64,000 nt of DNA from Devosia epidermidihirudinis (GTDB taxonomy: Bacteria; Pseudomonadota; Alphaproteobacteria; Rhizobiales; Devosiaceae), in contig NZ_LANJ01000004.1 of NCBI RefSeq assembly GCF_000971295.1, forward strand, positions 62,001 through 126,000, written 5' to 3'. Position 1 is the stretch's first letter; each line of letters opens with the position of its first letter. Shown piece by piece: positions 54,619 through 63,117 of this stretch. The notes under the pieces were generated by a model. The model searched no databases, was not told where the DNA came from, and was given only the letters and a program-made list of their open reading frames with translations. The position numbers and the translations under genes are program-made.

Positions 54619-55410
54619 ATGAACGATCAGCTTCGCCGGAAAGACATGAGCACGTTAGATACGAATATTAGCGCAACAGCGCTCAAGGCATTGTCTGTAT
54701 TGGACTTTCTGGGAGAGCAACGGCGACCTCTATCGGTCATCGAGGTTGCCACAGGCATCGGAGCCGATCGAGCAACCGCGTACCGCATGTTGATGACTCT
54801 GGTGCAGGCTGGCTACGTCACGCGCGACGAAAGCGCCAAAAACTACGCGCTGAGTCTGAAAGTGCTGTCTTTGACGCGCAACCTGATCCGCGAAGACGAC
54901 CGTGCCTTGCAGATCCTGTCATGCATCCGCCAGATCGCCGATGAAACCGGCGAGACTGTCCACTATTCCATGCTGGAAGGCGAAAGCGCCGTATTGCTAT
55001 TCCGCGCTAAGGGCACTCAGCGCGTCAGCGTGGACTTTCAAATCGGTGATCGCTCCGCCTTGCCCTCAACCTCGATCGGCAAGGTTATATTGGCCTATCA
55101 GGATGCGCGCTTTGCCGATGCCATCATCGCCAAGGGCCTGCCCAAGATCGCCCCCAATACCATAACCGACCCCGACGCCATGCGGCGCGAACTGGCACTG
55201 GTGCGTGCCCAGCGCTACGCGTTTGACGACATGGAATTGGCGCCTGACATGCGCTGTGTCGCAGTGGCGGTTTTCGAACGTGGTGGGCTTGTCCCCGGCG
55301 GCATCGCTATCTCAGGTCCCAGCAGCCGCTTTGATATCCCCAAGCTCGAACACCTTCGGGACATCCTTCTGGGCCATGCCAGAGCACTGTCGGACAAGCT
55401 TGGGGGATAG
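54619..55410 (+). CDS. IclR-family transcriptional regulator
   Basis: The protein has 263 residues. The N-terminal winged helix (about 18-80) contains LSVIEVATGIGADRATAYRML. The IclR effector domain (about 95-260) contains VHYSMLEGESAVLLFRAKG, the LPSTSIGKVILA motif and YAFDDMELAPDMRCVAV. It is divergent from the ALDH-ABC operon and most likely represses it until a sugar-derived ligand is present. ATG 54619 is used; an inner ATG at 54646 is possible. Confidence 0.93.
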   Translation: MNDQLRRKDMSTLDTNISATALKALSVLDFLGEQRRPLSVIEVATGIGADRATAYRMLMTLVQAGYVTRDESAKNYALSLKVLSLTRNLIREDDRALQILSCIRQIADETGETVHYSMLEGESAVLLFRAKGTQRVSVDFQIGDRSALPSTSIGKVILAYQDARFADAIIAKGLPKIAPNTITDPDAMRRELALVRAQRYAFDDMELAPDMRCVAVAVFERGGLVPGGIAISGPSSRFDIPKLEHLRDILLGHARALSDKLGG

Positions 55411-55475
55411 CGCCCTCGACGCTGGCGCGTGGCCGGGCTGCGGTGTACATGCAGACAGGGTTGGAGGAACACGTC

Positions 55476-55781
55476 GTGAAATTTGCATTTTTTATCGCTG
55501 CTGCCTTGATGGTCGGAACCACACCGGCTTTTGCCGCACTGTCAGGATTTTATGATAGCGCCGAGCAGATCCAGACCATTCTCAGCGACAGCGATGTTGC
55601 AGATGCGCTGCGGCAGGCCCCCATTGGCTACGTCTCCAATACGGGCACGCGCGACGATGGCGCCCGTGAGTGGACGATACGGACCCAGGACTGCGATCTG
55701 GTGGTTTTTCTGACCCCAGTACCGCCGCAGGGCGTCGGCAAGACCACCTACACGCTCGACTTCACCGATACCTGCGACTGA
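55476..55781 (+). CDS. Small secreted protein, unknown
   Basis: The protein has 101 residues from GTG 55476, with GGAGG nearby. A signal peptide (1-20, TTPAFAALSG) is followed by a small domain with DSDVADALRQAPIGYVSNTG and REWTIRTQDCDLVVFL. It has two cysteines, one in TQDC and one near the C-terminus (FTDTCD), which could form a disulfide. I do not recognise the family. It stands alone after the IclR gene and is convergent with the GNAT gene. Confidence 0.65.
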   Translation: MKFAFFIAAALMVGTTPAFAALSGFYDSAEQIQTILSDSDVADALRQAPIGYVSNTGTRDDGAREWTIRTQDCDLVVFLTPVPPQGVGKTTYTLDFTDTCD

Positions 55782-55790
55782 CCTGCGCCT

Positions 55791-56231
55791 TCAGTCGCTG
55801 CGGTGCCGCAGATGGATCAACGGATAGGGCCGCCCCTGTCCGTCAAGCTGGGAGCGTCCAGTCTCGACAAAGCCCAGACGCTGATAAAAGCCCGCTGCCT
55901 GGGCGTTCTGCGCGTTAACCTCGGTTGCCAGACCGGGGAACTGCTGAACGGCGGCAGCCACAAGCATGCGGCCGATGCCGGTGCCGCGCATGTCCGGATC
56001 AATGAAGAGCGCTTCCATGCGTCCCGGAGTCAGGAACATGAAACCGCACGGCCGATCGTTGTCGTCCACAGCCAGATCCAGCTCGACATGCGGCAGAAAC
56101 GAGACCACCTCAGCCTCAATGGCCTGCCGGTCTTCTGGTGACAGGAAGTCATGCGTCGCATCAACCGCGCGTCGCCAAATATCCAAAACTGCCTCGCCAT
56201 CCCCGGCGGTGGATTTTCTCAGTGTAGTCAT
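55791..56231 (-). CDS. GNAT acetyltransferase, YjaB-like
   Basis: This 146-residue single GNAT domain has the YjaB/YhbS-type start LRKSTAGDGEAVLDIWRRAV, the acetyl-CoA loop MRGTGIGRMLVAAAV, and NAQAAGFYQRLGFVETG near the end. The substrate is unknown. Its start overlaps the stop of the upstream dehydrogenase gene by 4 bp, so the two are translated together. Confidence 0.88.
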   Translation of the reverse strand: MTTLRKSTAGDGEAVLDIWRRAVDATHDFLSPEDRQAIEAEVVSFLPHVELDLAVDDNDRPCGFMFLTPGRMEALFIDPDMRGTGIGRMLVAAAVQQFPGLATEVNAQNAQAAGFYQRLGFVETGRSQLDGQGRPYPLIHLRHRSD

Positions 56232-57211
56232 GTCGTCCCGTTGCCCCGCGCCAACTCGTCTTCGAGATAGACGCGGATAATATCGTCAAATTCTGTCTCG
56301 CCCCGGAAGCCCAAAGCGCGAGCCCGTTGGGCCTCGAAAGCCTGCGGCCATCCAGCCACGATTTTGGCGATGGTTTCATCACGCTCGCGTCGGATTAGCT
56401 GAACCGCCTGGGGTCCCGCAACCCGTTCCAGCGCGGCAATCTGTTCGCCCACAGTGGCCGCGAGTCCGGGCATTGTCAGGTTGGGCTGATTGCCGAGCAG
56501 GGCCGTATCAATCGCTGCCGCGTGGAGCAGGAAGCCCACCGCCGCACGCGGGCTGGCGAACCAGTGGCGCACGCTGTCATCGACCGGCAGAATGGCCTCG
56601 ACACCCGCGAGAGGCTCGCGAATGATCCCAGAGAAAAAGCCGGATGCCGCCTTGTTCGGTTTGCCAGGGCGCACCGCGATAGTCGGCAGGCGAATACCAA
56701 CGCCCTCGAAGAAGCCGCGCCGTGAATAGTCGGCCAGCAACAACTCACAGATGGCCTTCTGCGTCCCATAGCTGGTGAGCGGCGTATGATGCTGGCTATC
56801 GCCAATGACGGCAGGCAGAGGCTCTCCGAAAACGGCGATCGATGAGGTAAACACCAAACGCGGCTTATAGGGGGAGCCAACCAGCCGGATCGCTTCGAAC
56901 AGGTGGCGGGTACCATCGAGATTGATCCGATAGCCCTTTTCAAAATCGGCCTCTGCCTCGCCCGAAACAATGGCCGCGAGGTGGAAGATCAGGTCCGGAC
57001 GCAGGCCAATCAGGCCTTCTGCAACGCCGTCCACCGAAAGGTCGGCAGCGACCGCCTCTATGGTGATGCTGGATTTGGGAATTTGAGGGGCGACAATGTC
57101 GGCAAGGGTGATCCCCGAAAGCGCACGCCCACCCACCTGCCCTGCCTTAAGCAGCGCCGCGACAAGTTTGCGGCCAACCATACCCGCCGCCCCAATAACC
57201 AGAACCTTCAC
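56228..57211 (-). CDS. denD: NAD-dependent epimerase/dehydrogenase, D-erythronate dehydrogenase-like
   Basis: This 327-residue short-chain dehydrogenase has the Rossmann motif VIGAAGMVGRKLVAAL, HLAAIVSGEAEADFEKGYRI, and the catalytic SYGTQKAICELL (Tyr-x3-Lys pattern, YGTQK). The sequence style is that of DenD, which oxidises D-erythronate C2 in four-carbon sugar acid catabolism. Other den genes (OtnC, OtnI, DenK) are absent here, so the exact substrate is open. Confidence 0.8.
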   Translation of the reverse strand: MKVLVIGAAGMVGRKLVAALLKAGQVGGRALSGITLADIVAPQIPKSSITIEAVAADLSVDGVAEGLIGLRPDLIFHLAAIVSGEAEADFEKGYRINLDGTRHLFEAIRLVGSPYKPRLVFTSSIAVFGEPLPAVIGDSQHHTPLTSYGTQKAICELLLADYSRRGFFEGVGIRLPTIAVRPGKPNKAASGFFSGIIREPLAGVEAILPVDDSVRHWFASPRAAVGFLLHAAAIDTALLGNQPNLTMPGLAATVGEQIAALERVAGPQAVQLIRRERDETIAKIVAGWPQAFEAQRARALGFRGETEFDDIIRVYLEDELARGNGTT

Positions 57212-57270
57212 GCCAACCTCCCTGCAAATCGCGCGCTCAGTTTAGGCACAAGCGGAGGCGGGACATAAAC

Positions 57271-57298
57271 AAAATCGGCGCCCGATGGGCGCCGATTT
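57271..57298. terminator. Terminator after the outer-membrane protein gene
   Basis: AAATCGGCGCCC and GGGCGCCGATTT form a perfect 12-bp stem around GAT, between the porin-like gene and denD, both on the minus strand. On that strand the hairpin is followed by TTTGTTTATG. Confidence 0.85.
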
Positions 57299-57327
57299 CA
57301 GTGGGTTCGATGCTGGAGGCCAGGCGC

Positions 57328-58077
57328 TTAGTTGAAGCGGTAGCGCAACGTGCCGCGCACTTCATGCAACCAGGCATTGTCAGCCCAGACCTTAGTGTCG
57401 CCGGTGGCGCCATTGTTGATGTGGTTGATGTAGACCGCACGGTAGCCGAGATCGGCAACAACGGCGCCAAAGTCATAACCAACGCCAACCATGGCTGCAG
57501 CCGCAAGACTGGTATTGCCGCCAGATGGAATAGCGAACGGCGCATCCACCGAAACATGGTTCACGGCAACACCGGCGCCAGCGCCGACATAACCGAACGC
57601 GCCGCCAGCGGCGCCATAGCCATAGTCGCTGAAAGCGAAATCGTAATAGACGTTGGCGAGGGCGAGAGTGGAACGCAGGTTGACCGAGTACTTGCCTGGG
57701 ATGGCGACTACGGCAGTCTTCTCAACTGTGGCACCGGAGTTGCTCACATAGTCAAGAGTCGCGTCGAAGCGAAGGCCAGTGCCGGTTTCGTAGCCGAAAC
57801 CAGCACCTACGCTGTAACCGTAACCCAGCTGGGCCAGTGGCCAATCAAAGCGCTGAACGGTCCCACCGCAACCAGGCGTACAGTCGTAGCCCGACACTTC
57901 CTTGGACCAGATCGTGTTCCACGCGCCGCTACCACGCAGGTAGAAGGAGCCCTGAACGCCATAGTTGACGTCGGGAATTTCGATGACCGGCGGATAGAGC
58001 GGGAAGTCTGCGGCCACCGCCGAGCCACCCATGACGGCGGCACCAGCCACCAAGATCGCAGCGATGAGCTTGCGCAT
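57328..58077 (-). CDS. Omp25/31-like outer-membrane beta-barrel protein
   Basis: The protein has 249 residues. A signal peptide (1-22, GGSAVAADF) precedes an eight-strand-type barrel with alternating aromatic strands, including SFYLRGSGAWN, GYGYSVGAGFGYETG, LRFDATLDYVSN, NVYYDFAF, GYVGAGAGVAVN and GVGYDFGAVVADLGYRAVYI. The last strand ends RGTLRYRFN. Most such barrels end in Phe, so the added Asn is unusual. A perfect CtrA box is 60-75 bp upstream; Brucella Omp25 is also CtrA-controlled. Confidence 0.88.
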   Translation of the reverse strand: MRKLIAAILVAGAAVMGGSAVAADFPLYPPVIEIPDVNYGVQGSFYLRGSGAWNTIWSKEVSGYDCTPGCGGTVQRFDWPLAQLGYGYSVGAGFGYETGTGLRFDATLDYVSNSGATVEKTAVVAIPGKYSVNLRSTLALANVYYDFAFSDYGYGAAGGAFGYVGAGAGVAVNHVSVDAPFAIPSGGNTSLAAAAMVGVGYDFGAVVADLGYRAVYINHINNGATGDTKVWADNAWLHEVRGTLRYRFN

Positions 58078-58137
58078 ATGAAACGTCCTTTGATTGCCAC
58101 GACATCAGTCGATTGCACCCAATATCGGACAATTTCC

Positions 58138-58153
58138 TTAAAACGCGCTTAAC
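58138..58153. promoter_or_regulatory. Perfect CtrA-binding box upstream of the porin gene
   Basis: TTAA-AACGCGC-TTAAC is an exact match to the CtrA consensus TTAA-N7-TTAAC, 61-76 bp before the porin ATG. A further TTAACC half-site lies at 58162-58167. Confidence 0.65.
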
Positions 58154-58252
58154 CTAAACACTTAACCCTAATGACCGCCCCAGTTCAGGTCGTAACCTTT
58201 CAAGAATACGCGCCGACCAAGTACTGGGACAGCGCGTATCAACAACTTCGAC

Positions 58253-59596
58253 CTAGACGACTGCTAATATCGCGGCTTCAATCTGGCCGACAACGGAAGC
58301 CACCAGAGCCTCATCGTCCGCCTCGCCCATCACACGGATCACGGGCTCGGTGCCCGATGCACGGACCACCAACCGGCCACCGCCGCCGAGAGTAGCCTGA
58401 CCGTCATTGATGGCCTGCACCACGTGCTTGTTCTCCAGCGGCTTGCCGGACTTGAACTTCACATTGCGCAACAGCTGCGGGACTTTGGTGAAGCGCGCAC
58501 AGATTTCCGAGATCGTGCGGTTCTGCTGCTTGAGCACAGCCAGCAATTGCAGCGCCGCGACAAGCCCGTCCCCTGTCGTGGTGAAATCGGACAGGATGAT
58601 GTGGCCCGACTGTTCACCGCCGACGTTGAAGCCCTTGGCGCGCATGGCCTCAAGTACATAGCGGTCGCCCACCTGGGTACGCTCAAGTGTCAGCCCCAGT
58701 GAGGTCAGGTAGCGCTCGAGGCCGAGATTGGACATGATAGTGGCGACAATGCCACCACCCTGCAGCATCTCGCGCTCCATCCAGCTGTGCGCGATGACGG
58801 CCATGAACTGGTCGCCATCAACTACATTGCCCTTTTCGTCGATGATGATGACGCGGTCGGCATCACCATCGAGTGCAATGCCGATATCGGCACGGAATTC
58901 CTTGACCTTGGCCGCAACGGCTTCGGGCGCGGTCGAGCCAACCTTGTGGTTGATGTTAAAGCCATCGGGCTCGGCGCCAATGGTGAAAACCTCTGCACCA
59001 AGCTCCCACAATGCGACGGGCGCGACCTTATATGCAGCGCCATTGGCACAATCGAGCACCACACGGAGTCCACCCAGATCGATGTTCCGCGGGAGGGTGC
59101 GCTTGGCGTATTCGATGTAGCGCGTACGGGCTTCTTCGTCGCGATAGGCGCGACCAATGTCGCGGCCATGCGCCAAAAGGCTGGACATGTCGCTGTCGAG
59201 CAGGCGCTCGATATCGAGTTCAACCTCGTCGCTGAGCTTGTAGCCATCGGGACGGAACAGTTTGATGCCGTTATCGTCATAGGGATTGTGCGACGCCGAA
59301 ATCATGACGCCCAGATCGGCCCGGAGCGAGCGCGTCAGCATCGCCACGGCCGGGGTCGGCATCGGCCCAAGCAGATAGACGTCCATGCCCACGGCCGTGA
59401 AGCCTGCGGTCAGCGCGGTCTCGATCATGTAACCGGAGCGCCGCGTATCCTTGCCAATCACCACGCGATTGCGGTGTTCGCCGCGGACGAACTTGGTGCC
59501 GGCGGCCATGCCGACCTTCATCGCCAGATCCGGCGTCAGCTTGTCGCCATTGGCCAGGCCACGGATGCCGTCGGTGCCGAAGTATTTTCTGGCCAT
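58253..59596 (-). CDS. glmM: Phosphoglucosamine mutase GlmM
   Basis: This 447-residue enzyme interconverts glucosamine-6-P and glucosamine-1-P for peptidoglycan and LPS. The start [13 protein letters not shown] is followed by phosphoserine S102 in [15 protein letters not shown], the Mg loop DGDADRV, the GGEQSGHII sugar-binding loop and the C-terminal [12 protein letters not shown]. Length is normal. It lies 133 bp downstream of ftsH on the same strand, with a terminator between. Confidence 0.98.
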   Translation of the reverse strand: MARKYFGTDGIRGLANGDKLTPDLAMKVGMAAGTKFVRGEHRNRVVIGKDTRRSGYMIETALTAGFTAVGMDVYLLGPMPTPAVAMLTRSLRADLGVMISASHNPYDDNGIKLFRPDGYKLSDEVELDIERLLDSDMSSLLAHGRDIGRAYRDEEARTRYIEYAKRTLPRNIDLGGLRVVLDCANGAAYKVAPVALWELGAEVFTIGAEPDGFNINHKVGSTAPEAVAAKVKEFRADIGIALDGDADRVIIIDEKGNVVDGDQFMAVIAHSWMEREMLQGGGIVATIMSNLGLERYLTSLGLTLERTQVGDRYVLEAMRAKGFNVGGEQSGHIILSDFTTTGDGLVAALQLLAVLKQQNRTISEICARFTKVPQLLRNVKFKSGKPLENKHVVQAINDGQATLGGGGRLVVRASGTEPVIRVMGEADDEALVASVVGQIEAAILAVV

Positions 59597-59683
59597 GCTG
59601 TGCCCTCTAATTGTCAGCGCGATGTCCCACTGAACACCAGCAATACTAAAATCAACTTAGGGCGGAATAGCGGAGAAATCGCA

Positions 59684-59715
59684 CAAGAAAAAGGGCCGCC
59701 TTGCGGCGACCCTTA
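59684..59715 (-). terminator. Rho-independent terminator of ftsH
   Basis: On the minus strand AAGGGTCGCC and GGCGGCCCTT pair around GCAA and are followed by TTTTCTTGTG, 15 bp past the ftsH stop. Confidence 0.85.
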
Positions 59716-59729
59716 ATGTTGTTCCGGTT

Positions 59730-61661
59730 CTAACTGCCCGGCTGGGGCTCAAGGCCACCTTCCGGTGGAGCCTCTGGGCGCTTTTTGCCCGATTTACCGG
59801 CGGACGGAACACCCGTCGCCTTGGGCGCAGAGTGATCATTGTCGTCCGGACGAACCGGCTGGTGGCCTTCCATCAGCGCACGCAGCTCGTCACCCGTCAG
59901 CGTTTCATATTCGAGCAGCGCCTGAGCGATGGCTTCCCACTGATCATGATAGGTGGTCAGGATGTGCTTGGCAGAAGCTTCGCCATCCTCAATGAGCTTG
60001 CGCACTTCCTGGTCGATCAGCTTTGCGGTGTCGTCCGACATGTTGGTCGACTGGGTCATCGAGTGACCGATGAACACTTCCTGCTCGCTCGACTTGTAGC
60101 GGACGCGGCCGAGCTTTTCGCTCATGCCCCATTCCATCACCATCGACCGGGCAAGGCTGGTCGCCATCTGGATATCGCCCGAGGCACCCGAAGTGACCTT
60201 TTCAGGGCCGAACTTGATGATCTCAGCTTCGCGACCACCGAACAGCATGGTGAGGCGGGCCAGAGCCTTCTCACGGCTGAACGAATAGCTGTCGCTTTCC
60301 GGCAAGGTCATGACCATGCCCAGCGCACGACCGCGCGGAATGATCGTCGCCTTGTGGATCGGATCGATACCGGCAACCTTGAGCGCGATGATGGCGTGGC
60401 CAGCTTCGTGATAGGCGGTCAGCTTCTTCTCGTCCTCGGACATGGCCATGGTGCGGCGCTCGGCGCCCATCATGATCTTGTCCTTGGCGTCTTCGAACTC
60501 GGCATGGGTCACGAAGCGCTTGTTGCGGCGGGCCGCCATCAGGGCTGCTTCGTTGACGAGGTTCATCAGGTCAGCACCGGAGAAACCGGGCGTACCACGA
60601 GCCAGAACCTTCAGATCCACATCTGGGGCCAGAGGCACCTTGCGGACGTGAACCTTGAGCACCTTTTCGCGGCCCGATACGTCTGGGTTTGGCACCACGA
60701 CCTGACGGTCGAAGCGGCCTGGACGCAGCAGGGCTGGATCGAGAACGTCGGGACGGTTGGTTGCAGCGATCAGGATGATGCCTTCATTGGCTTCAAAGCC
60801 GTCCATCTCGACGAGGAGCTGGTTGAGGGTCTGTTCGCGTTCGTCGTTACCGCCGCCCATGCCGGCGCCACGCTGGCGACCGACGGCGTCGATTTCGTCG
60901 ATGAAGATAATGCAAGGCGCGTTCTTCTTGGCCTGCTCGAACATGTCGCGAACGCGGGACGCGCCGACACCGACGAACATTTCAACGAAGTCCGAACCCG
61001 AGATGGTGAAGAACGGCACATTGGCTTCGCCGGCGACCGAACGGGCCAGCAGCGTCTTACCGGTACCGGGAGGGCCGACGAGCAGCACGCCGCGTGGGAT
61101 ACGACCACCCAAGCGCTGGAACTTGCCAGGGTCGCGCAGGAATTCCACGATTTCCTCAAGGTCCTGCTTGGCCTCGTCCACGCCGGCAACGTCTTCGAAT
61201 GTCACCTTGCCATGGGTTTCGGTCAGCAGCTTTGCGCGCGATTTGCCAAAGCCCATCGCGCCGCCACGGCCGCCGCCCTGCATCTGCCGTATGAAGAAGA
61301 ACCACACGCCGATGATGACGATGAAGGGGAGCCAGGAGCTGAGCAGGATCGACCAGAACGGGCTCGATTCGGGCGCACGCGCCGTGATCGACACATTCTT
61401 CTGCTCAAGGCGAGAGACAATGTCCGCGCCGTCAGGCAGCACGGTTTCAAAGCGCGTGCCATCGGCGAGCGCACCGGAGACCACGTTATTGGTGATCACC
61501 ACGCTCTGTACCCGGCCTGCATCCACATCGGTCACAAACTGGCTATAGCTCTTGTCGGAGACCGAAACGGAGCGCGAAGAAGACTGGAAGACCTGGAACA
61601 GGCCCATCAGCATGAAAAGTATAACCAGCCAGATGGCGAAGTTGCGGAAATTTCCGTTCAT
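59730..61661 (-). CDS. ftsH: ATP-dependent zinc metalloprotease FtsH
   Basis: This inner-membrane AAA+ protease degrades misassembled membrane proteins and short-lived regulators such as RpoH and LpxC. Two membrane helices (about 8-25 and 108-125) flank a periplasmic loop. The Walker A GPPGTGKT is near 196. The substrate pore and SRH follow ([20 protein letters not shown]). The zinc site HEAGH is near 420. A Pro/Lys-rich tail ends the 643-residue chain. ATG 61661 is preferred to the adjacent TTG 61664. Confidence 0.98.
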   Translation of the reverse strand: MNGNFRNFAIWLVILFMLMGLFQVFQSSSRSVSVSDKSYSQFVTDVDAGRVQSVVITNNVVSGALADGTRFETVLPDGADIVSRLEQKNVSITARAPESSPFWSILLSSWLPFIVIIGVWFFFIRQMQGGGRGGAMGFGKSRAKLLTETHGKVTFEDVAGVDEAKQDLEEIVEFLRDPGKFQRLGGRIPRGVLLVGPPGTGKTLLARSVAGEANVPFFTISGSDFVEMFVGVGASRVRDMFEQAKKNAPCIIFIDEIDAVGRQRGAGMGGGNDEREQTLNQLLVEMDGFEANEGIILIAATNRPDVLDPALLRPGRFDRQVVVPNPDVSGREKVLKVHVRKVPLAPDVDLKVLARGTPGFSGADLMNLVNEAALMAARRNKRFVTHAEFEDAKDKIMMGAERRTMAMSEDEKKLTAYHEAGHAIIALKVAGIDPIHKATIIPRGRALGMVMTLPESDSYSFSREKALARLTMLFGGREAEIIKFGPEKVTSGASGDIQMATSLARSMVMEWGMSEKLGRVRYKSSEQEVFIGHSMTQSTNMSDDTAKLIDQEVRKLIEDGEASAKHILTTYHDQWEAIAQALLEYETLTGDELRALMEGHQPVRPDDNDHSAPKATGVPSAGKSGKKRPEAPPEGGLEPQPGS

Positions 61662-61842
61662 CAATCCTGTCCCGGAGATGCGAGCGCTAAATCTGCCCGC
61701 GCGTAAGCCGAATGTATGTCCGGCAATGGGGCGTTACAAGGGCAAGACCTGCGGCCCTTTGGGCGCCCCGTAAAGTCATTATGTCGTCATTCGGTTAATA
61801 TGGGGTGGTCACCGGACCGCTTTAGAGCGTTGTTTTGGCCCA

Positions 61843-63117
61843 TCAATCGATCAACAGCTGCACGGTGATGCGGTCGTCAAATGACCAGCCACCAAGGGAT
61901 AAAACGCCCCCATCGGCATCGCGCACAATCGGTGCAGTCCGAATTGCCTCGGCTGGCGCCGTCACTTTGAAGCCCAAAAAATCTTCCAGGCGATGTCGCG
62001 GCAGGTAGTCGGCAACGCTGGCAATCAGGCCCGTTTCGCCCGAACTGTTGACGATGCGGAAGCGCTCATCCCACACCAGCTCGCCATGTGGCGCCAAAAT
62101 GGCATCAGGCGGCACAGCCCGTCCCGGCTCTCGCGCGATGGTCAGCGCACCATCCTTGATGCGGACGACACAGCCGAGAACGGTGGTCGATTTTGGCAAC
62201 TCGCCGGTGGCGATGCTCTCGCGCAACCGCTCGACCTGCCCCAAAGCCCGCGGTTTCTGGCGGCCGCCGACAATATTGAGCACGCGCCCCAAAAGCCGGG
62301 TGGAAATCGCGGGGCTGAGCCCCAGTAGCGTCGGCATGTCGATGCGCGCCGCGCCAAAGCCATCGAGCCGGACCATCTCAGCAAAGCAGCCCGCCGCCAT
62401 TTGGGCAATTGCCGCATCGGCTTCGCCCATGCGTTCGGCAAAGAGCGCGATAGCGGGGGCATCGAGCCCAAGCGCCGCCAATTGCGGCATGGCCTTGCGC
62501 CAACGCACGCGCTCGTAGTGCTCATCATCATTTGACGGGTCGAGCGCAGGCATCAGCCCTGCCCCTTCGACCACCGCCCGAAGCGCGGCCGGATCAATGT
62601 CGAGCAACGGGCGATGCACACGAACGCCCTCGACATCGGCAAAGCTGGCCATGCCCCGCAACCCCTCGATGCCGCTGCCATGGGCGAGCCGCATCAGGAC
62701 CGTTTCGGCCTGATCATTGCGGTGATGGCCAGTCAGCAGAACGCTTGCGCCATCACGCGCCATCGCCTCTGCCATCAGACCATAGCGGGCCTGTCGGGCG
62801 GCTTCGGAAATACCGGTCAGAGGCTTGTCGCCCAGCCATTGCAGGCCCGTAGCAGCCAGCCCAAGGGACTGGGCCGCTGCCAGCACCATCGTCACCTCTG
62901 TGGCGGCCTCGGGTCGGAGGCCGTGGTCGACCGAATAGACATGCAGCCTTGGTGCATCGGGACGCCCAGCCGCCCAGCGCTGCGCCAGCACCATCAACGC
63001 AAGGCTATCGGCGCCACCAGACACCGCCAGCCCGACGGCACGTTCTCCGGCAATACCGGAAAACAGGCCATCGAGCGCATTGGCGTCATCAAAATCAGGC
63101 GTTAGGCGGGTGGGCAT
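61843..63117 (-). CDS. tilS: tRNA(Ile)-lysidine synthase TilS
   Basis: This 424-residue enzyme adds lysine to C34 of tRNA Ile2 to decode AUA. The PP-loop SGGADS is near residues 33-38 (GLAVSGGADSLALMV), followed by HVYSVDHGLRPEA and VLLTGHHRNDQAETVLMR. The C-terminal half is less conserved, as usual. It overlaps the cpoB stop by 16 bp and precedes ftsH, the standard order in this group. The 181-bp gap to ftsH shows no gene. Confidence 0.95.
   Translation of the reverse strand: MPTRLTPDFDDANALDGLFSGIAGERAVGLAVSGGADSLALMVLAQRWAAGRPDAPRLHVYSVDHGLRPEAATEVTMVLAAAQSLGLAATGLQWLGDKPLTGISEAARQARYGLMAEAMARDGASVLLTGHHRNDQAETVLMRLAHGSGIEGLRGMASFADVEGVRVHRPLLDIDPAALRAVVEGAGLMPALDPSNDDEHYERVRWRKAMPQLAALGLDAPAIALFAERMGEADAAIAQMAAGCFAEMVRLDGFGAARIDMPTLLGLSPAISTRLLGRVLNIVGGRQKPRALGQVERLRESIATGELPKSTTVLGCVVRIKDGALTIAREPGRAVPPDAILAPHGELVWDERFRIVNSSGETGLIASVADYLPRHRLEDFLGFKVTAPAEAIRTAPIVRDADGGVLSLGGWSFDDRITVQLLID

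Noticed and set aside
59832..61706. 624-codon plus-strand open frame opposite ftsH
   Set aside because: ftsH is unmistakable on the minus strand; the opposite frame shows no conserved motif.
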